Positions 49,767-58,933 of a DNA stretch of 64,000 bases are shown piece after piece. Made by a program: the position numbers and the translations under genes. The stretch is from Actinomadura luteofluorescens (GTDB taxonomy: Bacteria; Actinomycetota; Actinomycetes; Streptosporangiales; Streptosporangiaceae): NCBI RefSeq assembly GCF_013409365.1, contig NZ_JACCBA010000001.1, positions 4,030,001 to 4,094,000 on the forward strand. Direction: 5' to 3'. Within the stretch, counting starts at the first letter, position 1. Every line of letters starts with the position of its first letter. The notes under the pieces are model-generated. The model was not told the DNA's origin and searched no databases. It saw only the letters and a program-made list of their open reading frames with translations.

Positions 49767-50753
49767 CTAGTAACCGCCGCCCGACCCGTAGCCGCCGCCT
49801 CCGCCGCCGCCCCCGTCACCGGTGCCGGATCCCGTGCCGACGGCCTTCTTGCCGGTCGGGGTGGTGGCCCACCAGACCCCGCCGACGCCCTGGCCCTTGG
49901 TGTCACCGGGCTGCTTGTCCTGCTCGTAGTAGTACATGGGCCAGCCGTCGATGGTGAGCTGGCACTTGCCGTCGTCCTTGCGCTCGATGAAGTTGACGAC
50001 CTTCTTCGAGACGCCTTCCAGCTTGAGGTGCTTCCAGCCATTGAAGACGGCCGGCGGCCACGCCTTCTTGCACGAGCCAAAGCAGTTGGTCGTCGGCGGC
50101 TTGTTCTTGTCCTTGTCGTAGCGGTAGAGCGTCATGCCCTTGCCGTCGGTCAGGATGAGGCCGAGTTTCGGGTCCCGCTTGGCCTTGACGACCGTCCAGC
50201 CCTTCCAGCGGTTGCCGTTCGCCTGCTTGAGCGGGGCCGCCTTCTTGCCGGTCGGGGCCGCGGCGTACCAGGTGCCGCCCACGCCCTGGCCTCTCGTGTC
50301 GCCGGGGCTGCGGTCCTTGGCGAACCGGTAGAGCGGCCACCCGCCCAGCGTGACCTGCCACTTGCCGTCCGGCCGCTTCACCTTGCCGACCAGCGACTGC
50401 TGGACGCCCTTGACCTCGGTGTTCCCCTGGCCCGCCCACACCGGCGGCCACGCCTTGGCGCACGCGTCCGCGCAGGTCGACGCGGGCGGCCGGGCGGTGT
50501 CGTTGTCGAAGCGGTAGAGCGTCATGCCCGTGCCGTCGGTGACGACCCTGCCGAGCTTGGTGACGCTGGCCACCTCCAGGACGGTCGGTTCCGGGGCGGG
50601 CGACTCGGACGGCTCGGCCGACGGCTGCGCCTGCGCCTGGGTGCCCGCGGCGTTCTGCTTCCCGCCGGCCTTCTCCTGCCCGCACCCGCTCAGCACCAGT
50701 CCCGACGCCGTGAGGGCGGCCGCAGCGGGGATCGCCCAACGTGGGAATTTCAT
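49767..50753 (-). CDS. Lipoprotein with four PF03640-type repeats
   Basis: This 328-aa protein has lipobox 'VLSGC' with Cys at 24, then a Gln/Ser/Pro linker. Four copies of the secreted 'lipoprotein_15' repeat follow in two pairs: 'DGTGMTLYRFDNDTARPPASTCADACAKAWPP' in pieces; 'WQVTLGGWPLYRFAKDRSPGDTRGQGVGGTWYA' in pieces; then the same two again. A Gly/Tyr tail ends the protein. Relatives such as the SCO0930 type are cell-surface lipoproteins of unknown or redox-linked role. GGAGG lies 7 nt before ATG 50753. Confidence 0.85.
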   Translation of the reverse strand: MKFPRWAIPAAAALTASGLVLSGCGQEKAGGKQNAAGTQAQAQPSAEPSESPAPEPTVLEVASVTKLGRVVTDGTGMTLYRFDNDTARPPASTCADACAKAWPPVWAGQGNTEVKGVQQSLVGKVKRPDGKWQVTLGGWPLYRFAKDRSPGDTRGQGVGGTWYAAAPTGKKAAPLKQANGNRWKGWTVVKAKRDPKLGLILTDGKGMTLYRYDKDKNKPPTTNCFGSCKKAWPPAVFNGWKHLKLEGVSKKVVNFIERKDDGKCQLTIDGWPMYYYEQDKQPGDTKGQGVGGVWWATTPTGKKAVGTGSGTGDGGGGGGGGYGSGGGY

Positions 50754-50954
50754 GTCGTGTCCTCCAGGTGGTCCTGGGCCCCGGCTCCGGTTCCAGGTCC
50801 CGCACGTCGATCGAGGTGGAGCCGCCGCTCTCCCGGATCGAGGAGGAATACGGTGAACCCCTCGGAGCGGGTTCAACCGCCTGGAACCGGCCACCCTCGC
50901 GCCGAGTCCCATGCTTGTGCCGCATGCCTGCGGCGGCGGACGAGGAAGGCTGCG

Positions 50955-52166
50955 GTGACCACGGGAAACGACTCAGCGGACGGCCCGGTCGACCTCACGA
51001 AGAAACGTCCCCCGGCGCCGGTACCGGAGCGGGGTTCGGTACAGGAGCGGAGTCCGGTACCGGCGCGTCCGGGGCCGGCGTGGATCGTCGTGCCGGCTCG
51101 CGTGGTGGCGCTGATCGTCGTGGTCCCGCTGCGGCTCGGATGGGACCTGGCCGTGCTGGCTGCCCGCGGTGTCCGCGCGGCGTGGAACGTTCTCATGCGG
51201 GTGCCGGGCCGGTTCGCCCGGCTCCTCGGCCGGATGCTCCGCGGCACCTGGAACGCCCTGTACCGATGGCTGCTCGCTCCGGCCGGACGGCTGCTGGCCG
51301 CCATCGGACGGGGCATCGCCGCGCTGCTCGACCTCCTGCTCGTCCGGCCGCTGCGCTGGCTCGCCGTCGTCGTGGTCCTCGGCTTCCTGCGGTGGGTCGG
51401 GCGCGGGACCGGACGGCTGGCCCGCTGGATCCACCGCGTCCTCATCGCGCCGATCGGCCGTTTCCTGGCCCTGATCGGACGCGGCCTCGGAGGACTGCTC
51501 GCGTTCCTCGTGCTCCGTCCGCTCCAGGTCCTCGGCCGCGGGCTCGCCTGGCTGTTCGGCGTCCTCGGGCGCGGTCTCGGGCTGCTTCTCAAGGGCATCG
51601 GCCTGCTGATCGGCGTGCTCGTCGTCCTGCCTGCCGTGCTGCTGTGGCGCTACGTCCTGCGCCCGCCGCTGCTCGGCCTCGCCTGGCTGGCCCGCGCCCT
51701 CTGGGCCGGCCTCGCCTGGCTCGGCCGCGGCACGCTCACCCTCCTGGTCGCGCTCGGCGGCGCGCTCGCCACCGGCTGGCGCGCCCTCGCGGCGGCGGTG
51801 GCGTGGTCATGGCGGCTGATCGGCCGCTTCCTGGCCTGGCTGGGACGCGTCCTGATCGTCGTGCCCGCACGGGCGATCTGGCGCTACCTCCTGGCCCCGA
51901 TCGTCGCCGGGGCCATGGGAACCTGGCGCCTCGCCGCCCGGATCCTCCGCTGGCTCTGGCGAACGCTCGTCGTCGTCCCGCTGCGGGTACTGGTCGTCGC
52001 CCCGGCCCGCTGGGTACGGCAGAGCGTCCTACGCCCGATAGGACACGGCGTCCGCTCAACCTGGCGAGTCACCGTACGAGACCCCCTACGCGCGGCACGG
52101 CGCACGATGCGAGAAGCAGCCCACGACGTCCGCCTCACCCTCCGCCGGACCTTCCGCGGAAAGTAG
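50955..52166 (+). CDS. Arg/Trp-rich multi-helix membrane protein with internal repeats
   Basis: This 403-aa protein starts at GTG 50955, preceded by GAGGAAGG. After a hydrophilic head (1-42) it consists of about ten hydrophobic helices linked by 'V-x-P-x-x-R' or 'L-x-P-x-x-R' corners (prolines at about 47, 58, 109, 132, 166, 189, 304, 315, 342, 350 and 361). Two near-identical strings 57 residues apart are 'LLAPAGRLLAAIGRG' and 'LIAPIGRFLALIGRG'. There is no Asp or Glu from 127 to 375, while Arg and Trp are frequent. I do not recognise a family. A strongly positive amphipathic membrane-surface protein is the best description. Confidence 0.78.
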   Translation: MTTGNDSADGPVDLTKKRPPAPVPERGSVQERSPVPARPGPAWIVVPARVVALIVVVPLRLGWDLAVLAARGVRAAWNVLMRVPGRFARLLGRMLRGTWNALYRWLLAPAGRLLAAIGRGIAALLDLLLVRPLRWLAVVVVLGFLRWVGRGTGRLARWIHRVLIAPIGRFLALIGRGLGGLLAFLVLRPLQVLGRGLAWLFGVLGRGLGLLLKGIGLLIGVLVVLPAVLLWRYVLRPPLLGLAWLARALWAGLAWLGRGTLTLLVALGGALATGWRALAAAVAWSWRLIGRFLAWLGRVLIVVPARAIWRYLLAPIVAGAMGTWRLAARILRWLWRTLVVVPLRVLVVAPARWVRQSVLRPIGHGVRSTWRVTVRDPLRAARRTMREAAHDVRLTLRRTFRGK

Positions 52167-52199
52167 AACGCGCTGACCCCCAAGGGGACCAGCGCGTTC
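52166..52199. terminator. Bidirectional terminator
   Basis: A 10-bp stem GAACGCGCTG/CAGCGCGTTC with an inner CCCC/GGGG pairing starts at the last base of the membrane-protein stop. It serves the convergent DUF6243 gene too. Confidence 0.85.
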
Positions 52200-52205
52200 C
52201 GTTCG

Positions 52206-52400
52206 CTACTCGTCGGTGTCGGTGGTGCGCTGCTCGGTGCGTTCGCGCATCTTGCGGAGCAGGTCCTTCTTCTTCTCGGCCGCCTTGGCGGCCTCGCCGT
52301 CGGCTGCCCGCGCCTTGCCGCCGCGCAGTTCTCCGCGCGACAGGTTCCTACGCTGGCCGCCCACGCCGAGCATGCCGTTGCGGCCTCGGCTCTTGGACAT
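52206..52400 (-). CDS. DUF6243 small protein
   Basis: This 64-aa basic protein starts MSKSRGRNGMLGVGGQRRNL and ends in a charged helix ('AKAAEKKKDLLRKMRERTE'). It matches the small actinobacterial family annotated DUF6243 (function unknown). The Arg/Lys/Gly start suggests nucleic-acid binding, which is inference. It is a single-gene unit convergent with the Arg/Trp-rich membrane protein. Confidence 0.82.
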   Translation of the reverse strand: MSKSRGRNGMLGVGGQRRNLSRGELRGGKARAADGEAAKAAEKKKDLLRKMRERTEQRTTDTDE

Positions 52401-52645
52401 GGTGATCTCCCGTCCGGCTGGGTGTCGTGGTCGGTCGCACCCAGGTCCGGCCGTGCGGGAGCGCGCAGCTCAGACGCGAATCGCGTCCCGGCCGGACCCG
52501 GCGGCGGGACGGTCGCGGTAGACGCGCTGGGGAGTGGGCCACCAAGCGGTGGCCTCGGCATTGAGAAGCATGCGGTCAGGGTGGCAGCCGGTTCGGTGGG
52601 CCTCAAACGAATTTCTTGTAAGGGCTGCTGGGATACTGGTGAGTG

Positions 52646-53716
52646 ATGTACAGACTCCTTTTCTCACTGGTCATCGCCCGCGTCTCGGCGGAGAGCGTCC
52701 ACCATCTGACCCTGCGGGCTCTGCGTGCGATCCAGGCGGTGCCCGGTGCGGTGCCGCTGCTGCGGCGGCTGTTCGCACCGCGCGACCCGGCGCTGGCCGT
52801 CCGCGCGTTCGGGCTGGACTTCCCGAGCCCGCTCGGGCTCGCCGCCGGGTTCGACAAGGACGCCGTCGCCTACGCGGCGCTCGGTGCCTTCGGGTTCGGC
52901 CACGTCGAGATCGGGACGGTGACCGGGCGCCCGCAGCCCGGCAACCCGCGCCCGCGGCTGTTCCGGCTCGTCCCTGACCGGGCGGTCGTGAACCGGATGG
53001 GCTTCAACAACGAGGGCTCCGAGGCCGCCGCGCGGCGGCTCGCCGAGCGGGCTCCGGGAGTGGTCGTCGGCGCCAACATCGGCAAGACCAAGGTCGTCCC
53101 GGAGGCCTCGGCCGCCGCCGACTACGTGGCGAGCACCGAGCGGCTCGCCCCGCACGCCGACTACCTCGTCGTCAACGTCAGCTCCCCCAACACGCCGGGC
53201 CTGCGGAACCTCCAGGCCGTCGAGCACCTGCGCCCGCTGCTGACGGCCGTGCGCGAGGCCGCCGACCGCTCCTCCGCCCGCCGCGTCCCGCTGCTGGTGA
53301 AGATCGCACCCGACCTGGCGGACGACGACGTCGACGCCGTCGCCGACCTCGCCCTCGAACTCGGCCTCGACGGCATCATCGCGACCAACACCACCATCGG
53401 CCGCGACGCCCTGCTCAGCCCGCCCGCGCTGGTCAAGGAGACCGGCGGGCTGTCGGGCGCGCCGCTGCGCGAGCGGTCGGTCGAGGTGCTGCGCCGGCTG
53501 CGGTCCCGCACGGGCGGGCGGCTCGTGCTGATCTCCGTCGGCGGGGTCGAGACGGCCGACGACGTGTGGGAACGCGTCCGGGCGGGCGCGACCCTCGTCC
53601 AGGGGTACACCGGGATGATCTACGGCGGTCCGCTCTGGGCGCACCGCGTCAACCGCGACCTGTCGCGCCGCCTGCGCGGCAGCGCCTTCCGCACTCTGGA
53701 CGAGGCCCGCGGCTGA
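52646..53716 (+). CDS. pyrD: Dihydroorotate dehydrogenase (quinone), class 2
   Basis: This 356-aa enzyme of pyrimidine synthesis oxidises dihydroorotate to orotate and reduces quinone. The N-terminal helices ('[20 protein letters not shown]' in pieces) mark the membrane-associated class 2. The core has '[10 protein letters not shown]', 'NRMGFNNEG', the catalytic Ser in '[11 protein letters not shown]' near 178, 'NTT' for orotate binding, and the FMN phosphate site '[10 protein letters not shown]...GYTGMIYGG'. ATG 52646 is used; a GTG immediately before it is also possible. It stands apart from other pyr genes. Confidence 0.95.
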   Translation: MYRLLFSLVIARVSAESVHHLTLRALRAIQAVPGAVPLLRRLFAPRDPALAVRAFGLDFPSPLGLAAGFDKDAVAYAALGAFGFGHVEIGTVTGRPQPGNPRPRLFRLVPDRAVVNRMGFNNEGSEAAARRLAERAPGVVVGANIGKTKVVPEASAAADYVASTERLAPHADYLVVNVSSPNTPGLRNLQAVEHLRPLLTAVREAADRSSARRVPLLVKIAPDLADDDVDAVADLALELGLDGIIATNTTIGRDALLSPPALVKETGGLSGAPLRERSVEVLRRLRSRTGGRLVLISVGGVETADDVWERVRAGATLVQGYTGMIYGGPLWAHRVNRDLSRRLRGSAFRTLDEARG

Positions 53717-53735
53717 CCCGGGGCGTTCCCCCGGG

Positions 53736-55175
53736 CTAGGCGAAGAAGCCGTCGGCGATCAGCTCCGGCAGGACGGCGGCGGCGTGCGCGCGGACCTCGC
53801 CGGGGTCCATGCCCGTGAGTTGGGCGATGGCGTCCAGGAGCGGATCGAGGGGCAGGGTGCCGTCGCAGACCCCCGCGAGGGCCGCCTCGACCGTTCCGAC
53901 GCCGGCGGCGCGGCGGAGCCGGCCGGCCTGCCGCAGGACGATCCGCTCCGGGTCCTCGGCACCGGGCGGGCCGATCTGTTCCTGGACGAGACCGGGCGCC
54001 GCCGCGAGCAGTCGTCCACAGGCTGTGGAAAACTCTTCCGCTCTCACGAGGCCGTCGAGAACCTCGTGCGCGTAGGCGCCGGCGGGCTGCTCGACGGCGT
54101 GCCGCAGCTCCTCGATCCGGACGGCCGGGCGCTCGCTGCGCCGCAACGTGATCCAGCCGAACCCGATCCCGGTGACGTTCCGCCGCTCGAACTCGTCGAG
54201 CCACGCCCCGTACCGGGCGCGGTATTCGGGCGTGCCCGCCTCGCAGGAATCCCGCAGCCACAACTCGGCGTACTCCGCCGGATCCTGGACGTCGCGCTGC
54301 ACGATCCACGCGTCGCAGCCGTCCACCCACGCGCCGACGCGCTCCTCCCAGGGAGTCCCTCCGACATGCAGCCAGTTGGCCAGGAGCTGGCAATATCCGC
54401 CGTCGTTCAGGTAGCGGGAGGCGTTCTCGACGAGGCGGCGGCAGAAGTCGTCGCCCGCCATCCCGGACTCGCGGTAGGTGAACCGCCGGTCGCCGGGCGG
54501 CGCGACGACGAACGGCGGATTCGACACGATCAGGTCGAAGCGGCGGCCCTCGACCGGCTCCAGCAGCGACCCGCACAGCCGTTCGGCGCCCTCCACGCCG
54601 GACAGCGCGAAGCTCATCCCGGCCAGCTCCAGCGCCCGCGGATTCACGTCCGTCGCGGTGACGCGCGCACCCGGCGACCGTCCCGCCACATGCACGGCCT
54701 GGACGCCGCATCCCGTGCCCAGATCGAGCACGCTGTCCACAGGCCTGTGGATAACCAACCGGGCGAGATTGCCGGACGCGCCACCGGTTCCGACCACATG
54801 ATCGTCCGCCGGGAGGCGCCCGTCCCCGGGCCGCACCTTCAGATCGGACACGGCATAACCGGCGTGCCCGTCGCCGTCCACCGCCTCCAGCGGCTCGACG
54901 CGCAGCAGCGCCCGCACCTGCCCGCCCGACACCTCGGCGAGCCCCGCCGCCACCAGATCGTCCGAGGCGACCGCGCCTTCGGGGACGGGCACCTGGAGCC
55001 AGAACAGCCGCGTCAGCGCCTCGACGGGCGATCCGCCGGCCGTCGCCCGCAGCGCGGGCACGATCTCGTCCCGCGCCAGCGCCCCACCCGCGACCGGGCC
55101 GAGCGACTCGCGCACCCCCGCGACGGTGTAACCGGCTCCGAGCAGCAGTTCGCGCACACGACGAAGATCAGGCAT
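53736..55175 (-). CDS. SAM-dependent methyltransferase with N- and C-terminal helper domains (DUF7059 type)
   Basis: This 479-aa protein has an N-terminal helical domain (1-90). A Rossmann methyltransferase centre carries motif I 'VLDLGTGCGVQAVHVAG' (about 147-163) and 'IVSNPPFV' (about 214-221). The N-P-P-F signature marks N-methylation of an amide or base, as in HemK/PrmA/RsmC-like enzymes. The C-terminal 130 residues form another helical domain ending 'PELIADGFF'. This three-part plan is common in actinobacteria (DUF7059/DUF7782 helpers). The substrate may be a nucleic acid or a protein. Confidence 0.85.
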   Translation of the reverse strand: MPDLRRVRELLLGAGYTVAGVRESLGPVAGGALARDEIVPALRATAGGSPVEALTRLFWLQVPVPEGAVASDDLVAAGLAEVSGGQVRALLRVEPLEAVDGDGHAGYAVSDLKVRPGDGRLPADDHVVGTGGASGNLARLVIHRPVDSVLDLGTGCGVQAVHVAGRSPGARVTATDVNPRALELAGMSFALSGVEGAERLCGSLLEPVEGRRFDLIVSNPPFVVAPPGDRRFTYRESGMAGDDFCRRLVENASRYLNDGGYCQLLANWLHVGGTPWEERVGAWVDGCDAWIVQRDVQDPAEYAELWLRDSCEAGTPEYRARYGAWLDEFERRNVTGIGFGWITLRRSERPAVRIEELRHAVEQPAGAYAHEVLDGLVRAEEFSTACGRLLAAAPGLVQEQIGPPGAEDPERIVLRQAGRLRRAAGVGTVEAALAGVCDGTLPLDPLLDAIAQLTGMDPGEVRAHAAAVLPELIADGFFA

Positions 55176-55230
55176 CCGCTCATCCTGCCCGCTGCGGGCC
55201 GGGCGCGCGTCCCGGATCGCCGTCCGGGGA

Positions 55231-56070
55231 TCAGCCCAGGTAGGTCTGGAAGCCCTCGGCCAGGGACTCGGCGATGCGCTGCCGGAAGGACGCGCTGGAC
55301 AGCTTGTCCGCGTCGCCCTTGTTCTGCATGTTGCCGCACTCGATGAAGACCTTCGGCACGGTCGACATGTTGAGCCCGCCGAGATCGTCGCGCCGGTCGA
55401 TGGCCTTCTTGCCGAGGTAGTTGGAGTACGGGATGCCGGTGCCCTCGTGATAGGCGTTCCGCAGCGCCTCGCCCAGCTCGGCGGAGCCGGACACCATCTC
55501 GGAGTTCCGGCCGATGGACAGCGGCTCGATGATGTGGAAGCCGTGGCCGGACGCGGACGCCCCGTCGGCGTGGATGGACAGCGCGGCGTCCGCCTTGAGC
55601 CGGTTGCCGAGCGCGGCGCGCTCGGTGACGCAGGGGCCGACGCTCTTGTCGTCCTTGCGGGTCAGCGAGACCTTCGCCCCCCGGGACCTCAGGATGCCGG
55701 CGAGCCTCTTCGACACGTCCCAGGTGAAGGCGTGCTCGGTGTAGCCGGCCCTGGTCTCGGTGCCGGTCGTGTCGCACGCCTTGCTGCCGTTGCCGATCTT
55801 CACCTGCCGGTTGATCTCGGACGGGTGGTCGGCGTTGCCGCCGTTGTGCCCGGGGTCGATCACGATGACCTTGCCGTCCAGCGACCGCGCGTCACCCTGG
55901 GCGGACGCGGGCGACTTGCCGCCCCCGGCGCCCGGGGACGCCGCCCCGGCCGTCGGCGGCCCGGCCGCCTCGCCGCCGCCGGACGTCCCGGAGGAACCGT
56001 TGCACGCGACGAGCGCGCCCAGGCACAGCGCGATACCGGCGACCGCGGGGCCGCCCCGATGAATCCGCAC
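55231..56070 (-). CDS. N-acetylmuramoyl-L-alanine amidase (Amidase_3) lipoprotein
   Basis: This 279-aa protein has a lipobox-like 'ALVAC' with Cys at 23 and a Gly/Pro/Ala linker to 63. The amidase_3 fold has 'VIVIDPGHNGG' (H75 as zinc ligand), 'YTEHAFTWDVSKRLAGIL' (Glu ligand), 'DAALSIHADGA' (second His) and 'FIECGNMQN' (catalytic Glu). It cleaves the amide between MurNAc and L-Ala in peptidoglycan. Two or more additional Cys (about 99, 138) suggest a disulfide, as in mycobacterial Rv3717-type enzymes. Confidence 0.9.
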   Translation of the reverse strand: MRIHRGGPAVAGIALCLGALVACNGSSGTSGGGEAAGPPTAGAASPGAGGGKSPASAQGDARSLDGKVIVIDPGHNGGNADHPSEINRQVKIGNGSKACDTTGTETRAGYTEHAFTWDVSKRLAGILRSRGAKVSLTRKDDKSVGPCVTERAALGNRLKADAALSIHADGASASGHGFHIIEPLSIGRNSEMVSGSAELGEALRNAYHEGTGIPYSNYLGKKAIDRRDDLGGLNMSTVPKVFIECGNMQNKGDADKLSSASFRQRIAESLAEGFQTYLG

Positions 56071-56154
56071 AGGCCGTTTTCCTCCGTGATGACTTCGTTA
56101 CCGACCCTGACAGTCTGCACACCGGTACGGGTTCGTCAAACGGAGTCGGGAAAA

Positions 56155-56394
56155 TCAGCCTCGCAGCGGGTCCTCCTTGCCCAGCAGGGCGGCGAGGGCG
56201 CGCGCCTCGTCGGCGTCCAGGCCGAGGACCACGCGGGGACGCCCCCACGGGTGGTCGATCGAATGGGCAACGTAGCTGGCGACGGACTCCGACACCTGCT
56301 CGGCGAGGCCGCGGGCGTGCCGCCACTCCGACCACGCGCGTTCCAATTCGCTCGCCGCGCGCTGCGCGCACGACACCAGTTCCGGATCACGCAC
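56155..56394 (-). CDS. Small hypothetical protein (79 aa)
   Basis: This protein starts at GTG 56394, which has GAGGGG 8 nt upstream. A longer version adds 38 Pro/Gly/Arg residues without ribosome support. It is mostly helical ('CAQRAASELERAWSEWRHARGLAEQVSESVASYV' in pieces) and ends 'LGLDADEARALAALLGKEDP', a helix-turn-helix-like ending. It is an uncharacterised actinobacterial protein with no assigned function. Confidence 0.65.
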   Translation of the reverse strand: MRDPELVSCAQRAASELERAWSEWRHARGLAEQVSESVASYVAHSIDHPWGRPRVVLGLDADEARALAALLGKEDPLRG

Positions 56395-56870
56395 GACCTG
56401 TTCCCCTCTGGTGAACGGACCCTCTCCCGACCGCCGGCAGGACCGTCCCGGCGGCCTTCCGTGAGGCCGCCCGGGACCGCCCGCCGACGGTGAAGTCCCA
56501 TTAACCACCTGGCCGCGTGCCCCGTCCCGGGGAATGCGGCAGGTTTGGCCAGCCCCTTACCCGGCGCGCGCCGGTTCGACGAACGATCGACCGTCCCCGT
56601 ACCCCGGCCATAACCGGCCCCGGGCGACGGCGCCGGCACGATGCACGACGTCGAGGACCATGACGCCACGATCGTGGGACGCGTCAGCGGCGAGCCGACA
56701 GGACGACGGACCTCGGGAGCACGGCCGCGGCGGCACGGGGCGGAGCTGCGCGGGACGCGGCGTCACCGGCCAGGGCGGCGGGCGTCACGACGCGCGGATC
56801 ACGGCACGGACCGGGCTTGGCGGGAGCGAGGAGAAGGCGGGGGGACGTCCTGCGGCGGCGCACAGGCGGG
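56395..56870. other. 476-bp gene-free region
   Basis: No gene or clear hairpin pair was recognised. Open frames here have Arg/Pro-biased translations and no ribosome sites. It lies between the small hypothetical gene and the 3' end of the LacI gene. Confidence 0.5.
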
Positions 56871-57977
56871 TCACGGGGCGGGCGCGGGCCCCGTCGTCGA
56901 GCGGACCACCAGGTGCGGGACGACCAGCTTCTGCCGCGCGGCGCGGGACGGGTCGCCGATGCGCGCGGTGAGCATCTCGGCGGCCACCCGGCCCATGTCG
57001 CGGCGCGGCTGGTCGACGCTGGTCAGCGAGATGTGCCGGATCGCCGCGAGGTGGGTGTTGTCGTAGCCGATGATCGAAAGGTCCGCCGGGACCCGCATGC
57101 CGAGCTCGTCGGCGGCCGACAGCGCCCCGGTGGCGACCAGGTCGTTGGGAGCGAAGATCGCGGTCGGCCGGGCGTCGCGGCGCAGCAGCGAGAGCGCGGC
57201 CCGGTAGCCGCCGTCCTCGGTGAAGTCGCCGGGCTCGACGACGATCTCGCCGGCCAGGTCGTGCCGCCGCATCGCCTTCTCGTAGCCGGCGCGGCGGTAG
57301 CGCGCGGTGGTGGAGCGCGCGCCCTCGATGTGCGCGATCCGGCGGTGGCCGTGCTGGACGAGATGGTCGACGGCGAGGTTCGCACCGAGCTCGTCGTCGT
57401 CCACCACGATGTCGACGCCCACCACGTCGCGCTCGCCGACGACCACCACGGGGACGCTGGCGGCCGCCTCCTTGAGCGACTCGGGGACGACGCTGAGCAG
57501 GACCAGCCCGTCCACCCGCATCTCCAGGAACGCCTCGACCGCCTCGGCCTCGAACATCGGGTCCCAGCGGCCGCTGCCGACCAGCATCCGCAGCCCCGCG
57601 CCGTGCAGGCTCTCCTGGAGCCCGTCCAGGAACTCGGCGAAGAACGGGTTGTGCAGGTCGGCGACGATGGCGCCGATCAGCCGGGTGCGTCCCTCGACCA
57701 GGCTGCGCGCCACCGCGTTCGGGCGGTAGCCGAGCTCCCGGGCGGCCTGCAGAACGGCCTGTCTCCGGCGTTCGCTCACATGCGGTGACCCTCGCATGAC
57801 CAGCGAGACGAGCGATTTGGACACTCCCGCGCGTTCAGCGACATTGCGGATGGTCGGTTTCGGCGCGGGCACCGTCCTGCCCTCGTCGCGCGGTGCGGGA
57901 GAGGGCTCGCTGCGCGGCCGAGGCACCGCGCCCTCTCCCTGCAAGTCGTGCGGGGGATTTGCTTCATCTGCTGACAT
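56871..57977 (-). CDS. LacI-family regulator
   Basis: This 368-aa protein has a low-complexity head of about 40 residues before the HTH ('TIRNVAERAGVSKSLVSLVMRGSPHVSE' in pieces, about 41-68, with the hinge 'RPNAVARSL'). A periplasmic-binding-like effector domain follows ('LIGAIVADLHNPFFAEFLDGLQE' in pieces, 'DGLVLLSV', 'AIFAPNDLVATGAL', 'SIIGYDNT', 'LTSVDQP'). It likely responds to a sugar. No sugar operon is adjacent; the nearest is the ABC importer about 7.4 kb away. ATG 57977 has GGAG upstream; longer starts lack support. Confidence 0.88.
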   Translation of the reverse strand: MSADEANPPHDLQGEGAVPRPRSEPSPAPRDEGRTVPAPKPTIRNVAERAGVSKSLVSLVMRGSPHVSERRRQAVLQAARELGYRPNAVARSLVEGRTRLIGAIVADLHNPFFAEFLDGLQESLHGAGLRMLVGSGRWDPMFEAEAVEAFLEMRVDGLVLLSVVPESLKEAAASVPVVVVGERDVVGVDIVVDDDELGANLAVDHLVQHGHRRIAHIEGARSTTARYRRAGYEKAMRRHDLAGEIVVEPGDFTEDGGYRAALSLLRRDARPTAIFAPNDLVATGALSAADELGMRVPADLSIIGYDNTHLAAIRHISLTSVDQPRRDMGRVAAEMLTARIGDPSRAARQKLVVPHLVVRSTTGPAPAP

Positions 57978-58258
57978 GGCACTCCGTCCAGGGGAACCTG
58001 CAGGACCTGCCGCGGCGGCGCCCCGGTGAGGGATTCGGCGCACCGCCCTCCGCTCAGGAGGAGATGCCATGATGCCGCGCCTTCCCCCCATACCGCCGCG
58101 ACACTGAGTAACGGGCATCCGACAATGGTGGTTCGGGCCTGTGGTGTTCTGGATCACACTCGTGGCGGGGAACCGGCGGCGGGCCCGCCGGCGTCGCGCT
58201 CGGTGTGCGCCCCGACGGCGCCCGGCTCGGATACCCTGCCCAGGTGGGAGATCGTGCG

Positions 58259-58933
58259 ATGGCCGGTGCGAAGGCGCGCGGCCGGCCGAGCGGCGGGCGC
58301 GGCCGGCGCCGGCTCAGCGTGGACGAACGGCGGGACGAGCTGATCGAGGCGGCGCTGCAGCTTTTCAGCACGCGCTCGCCCGAGGACGTCTCGATCGACG
58401 ACGTCGCGGCGAAGGCGGGAGCCTCCCGGGCGCTGGTCTACCACTACTTCGGCGGCAAGAACGAGCTGTACATCGCGGCGCTCGGCAGTGCCGCGAAGCA
58501 GCTGTCGGTACTGCTGGAACCGCCCACGGAGGGCAGGCCGCTCGAACGGCTGCGGATCTCGCTGAAGCGCTACTTCGACTTCGTGGAGAGCCACGCGGCC
58601 GGGTACACGGCGCTGCTGCGCGGCGGGCCGGCCGACCGCTCGGGCGAGGCCGGCGAGATCGTGGACGGGATCCGCCGGCTGCTGCTGGACCGGATCCTGC
58701 ACTCGCTGGACGTCGACGTGCCGCCGCCGATCCTGCGCATCACGCTGCGCTGCTGGATGGCGACCGTGGAGACCGCCGGCCTGGACTGGCTGGAGAACCG
58801 CGACGTGTCCCGCCCCGATCTGGAGCGGCTGCTGGTCGACCAGCTCGTGGTGATCATGCAGGTCTCCGGCAGGCACGACCCGGGCACGGGCGCCCTGTTC
58901 GACCGCCTGGCCCACGAAGAGATGAACCATTAG
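58259..58933 (+). CDS. TetR-family regulator
   Basis: This 224-aa protein has a Gly/Arg-rich start (GRPSGGRGRRRL) and the HTH 'VSIDDVAAKAGASRALVYHYFGGK' in pieces (about 42-65). The ligand domain resembles actinobacterial regulators of lipid metabolism ('YFDFVESHAAGYTALLRGG'). It is divergent from the LacI gene across 281 bp. Neither an operator nor a target is evident. GTG 58244 is an alternative start. Confidence 0.86.
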   Translation: MAGAKARGRPSGGRGRRRLSVDERRDELIEAALQLFSTRSPEDVSIDDVAAKAGASRALVYHYFGGKNELYIAALGSAAKQLSVLLEPPTEGRPLERLRISLKRYFDFVESHAAGYTALLRGGPADRSGEAGEIVDGIRRLLLDRILHSLDVDVPPPILRITLRCWMATVETAGLDWLENRDVSRPDLERLLVDQLVVIMQVSGRHDPGTGALFDRLAHEEMNH

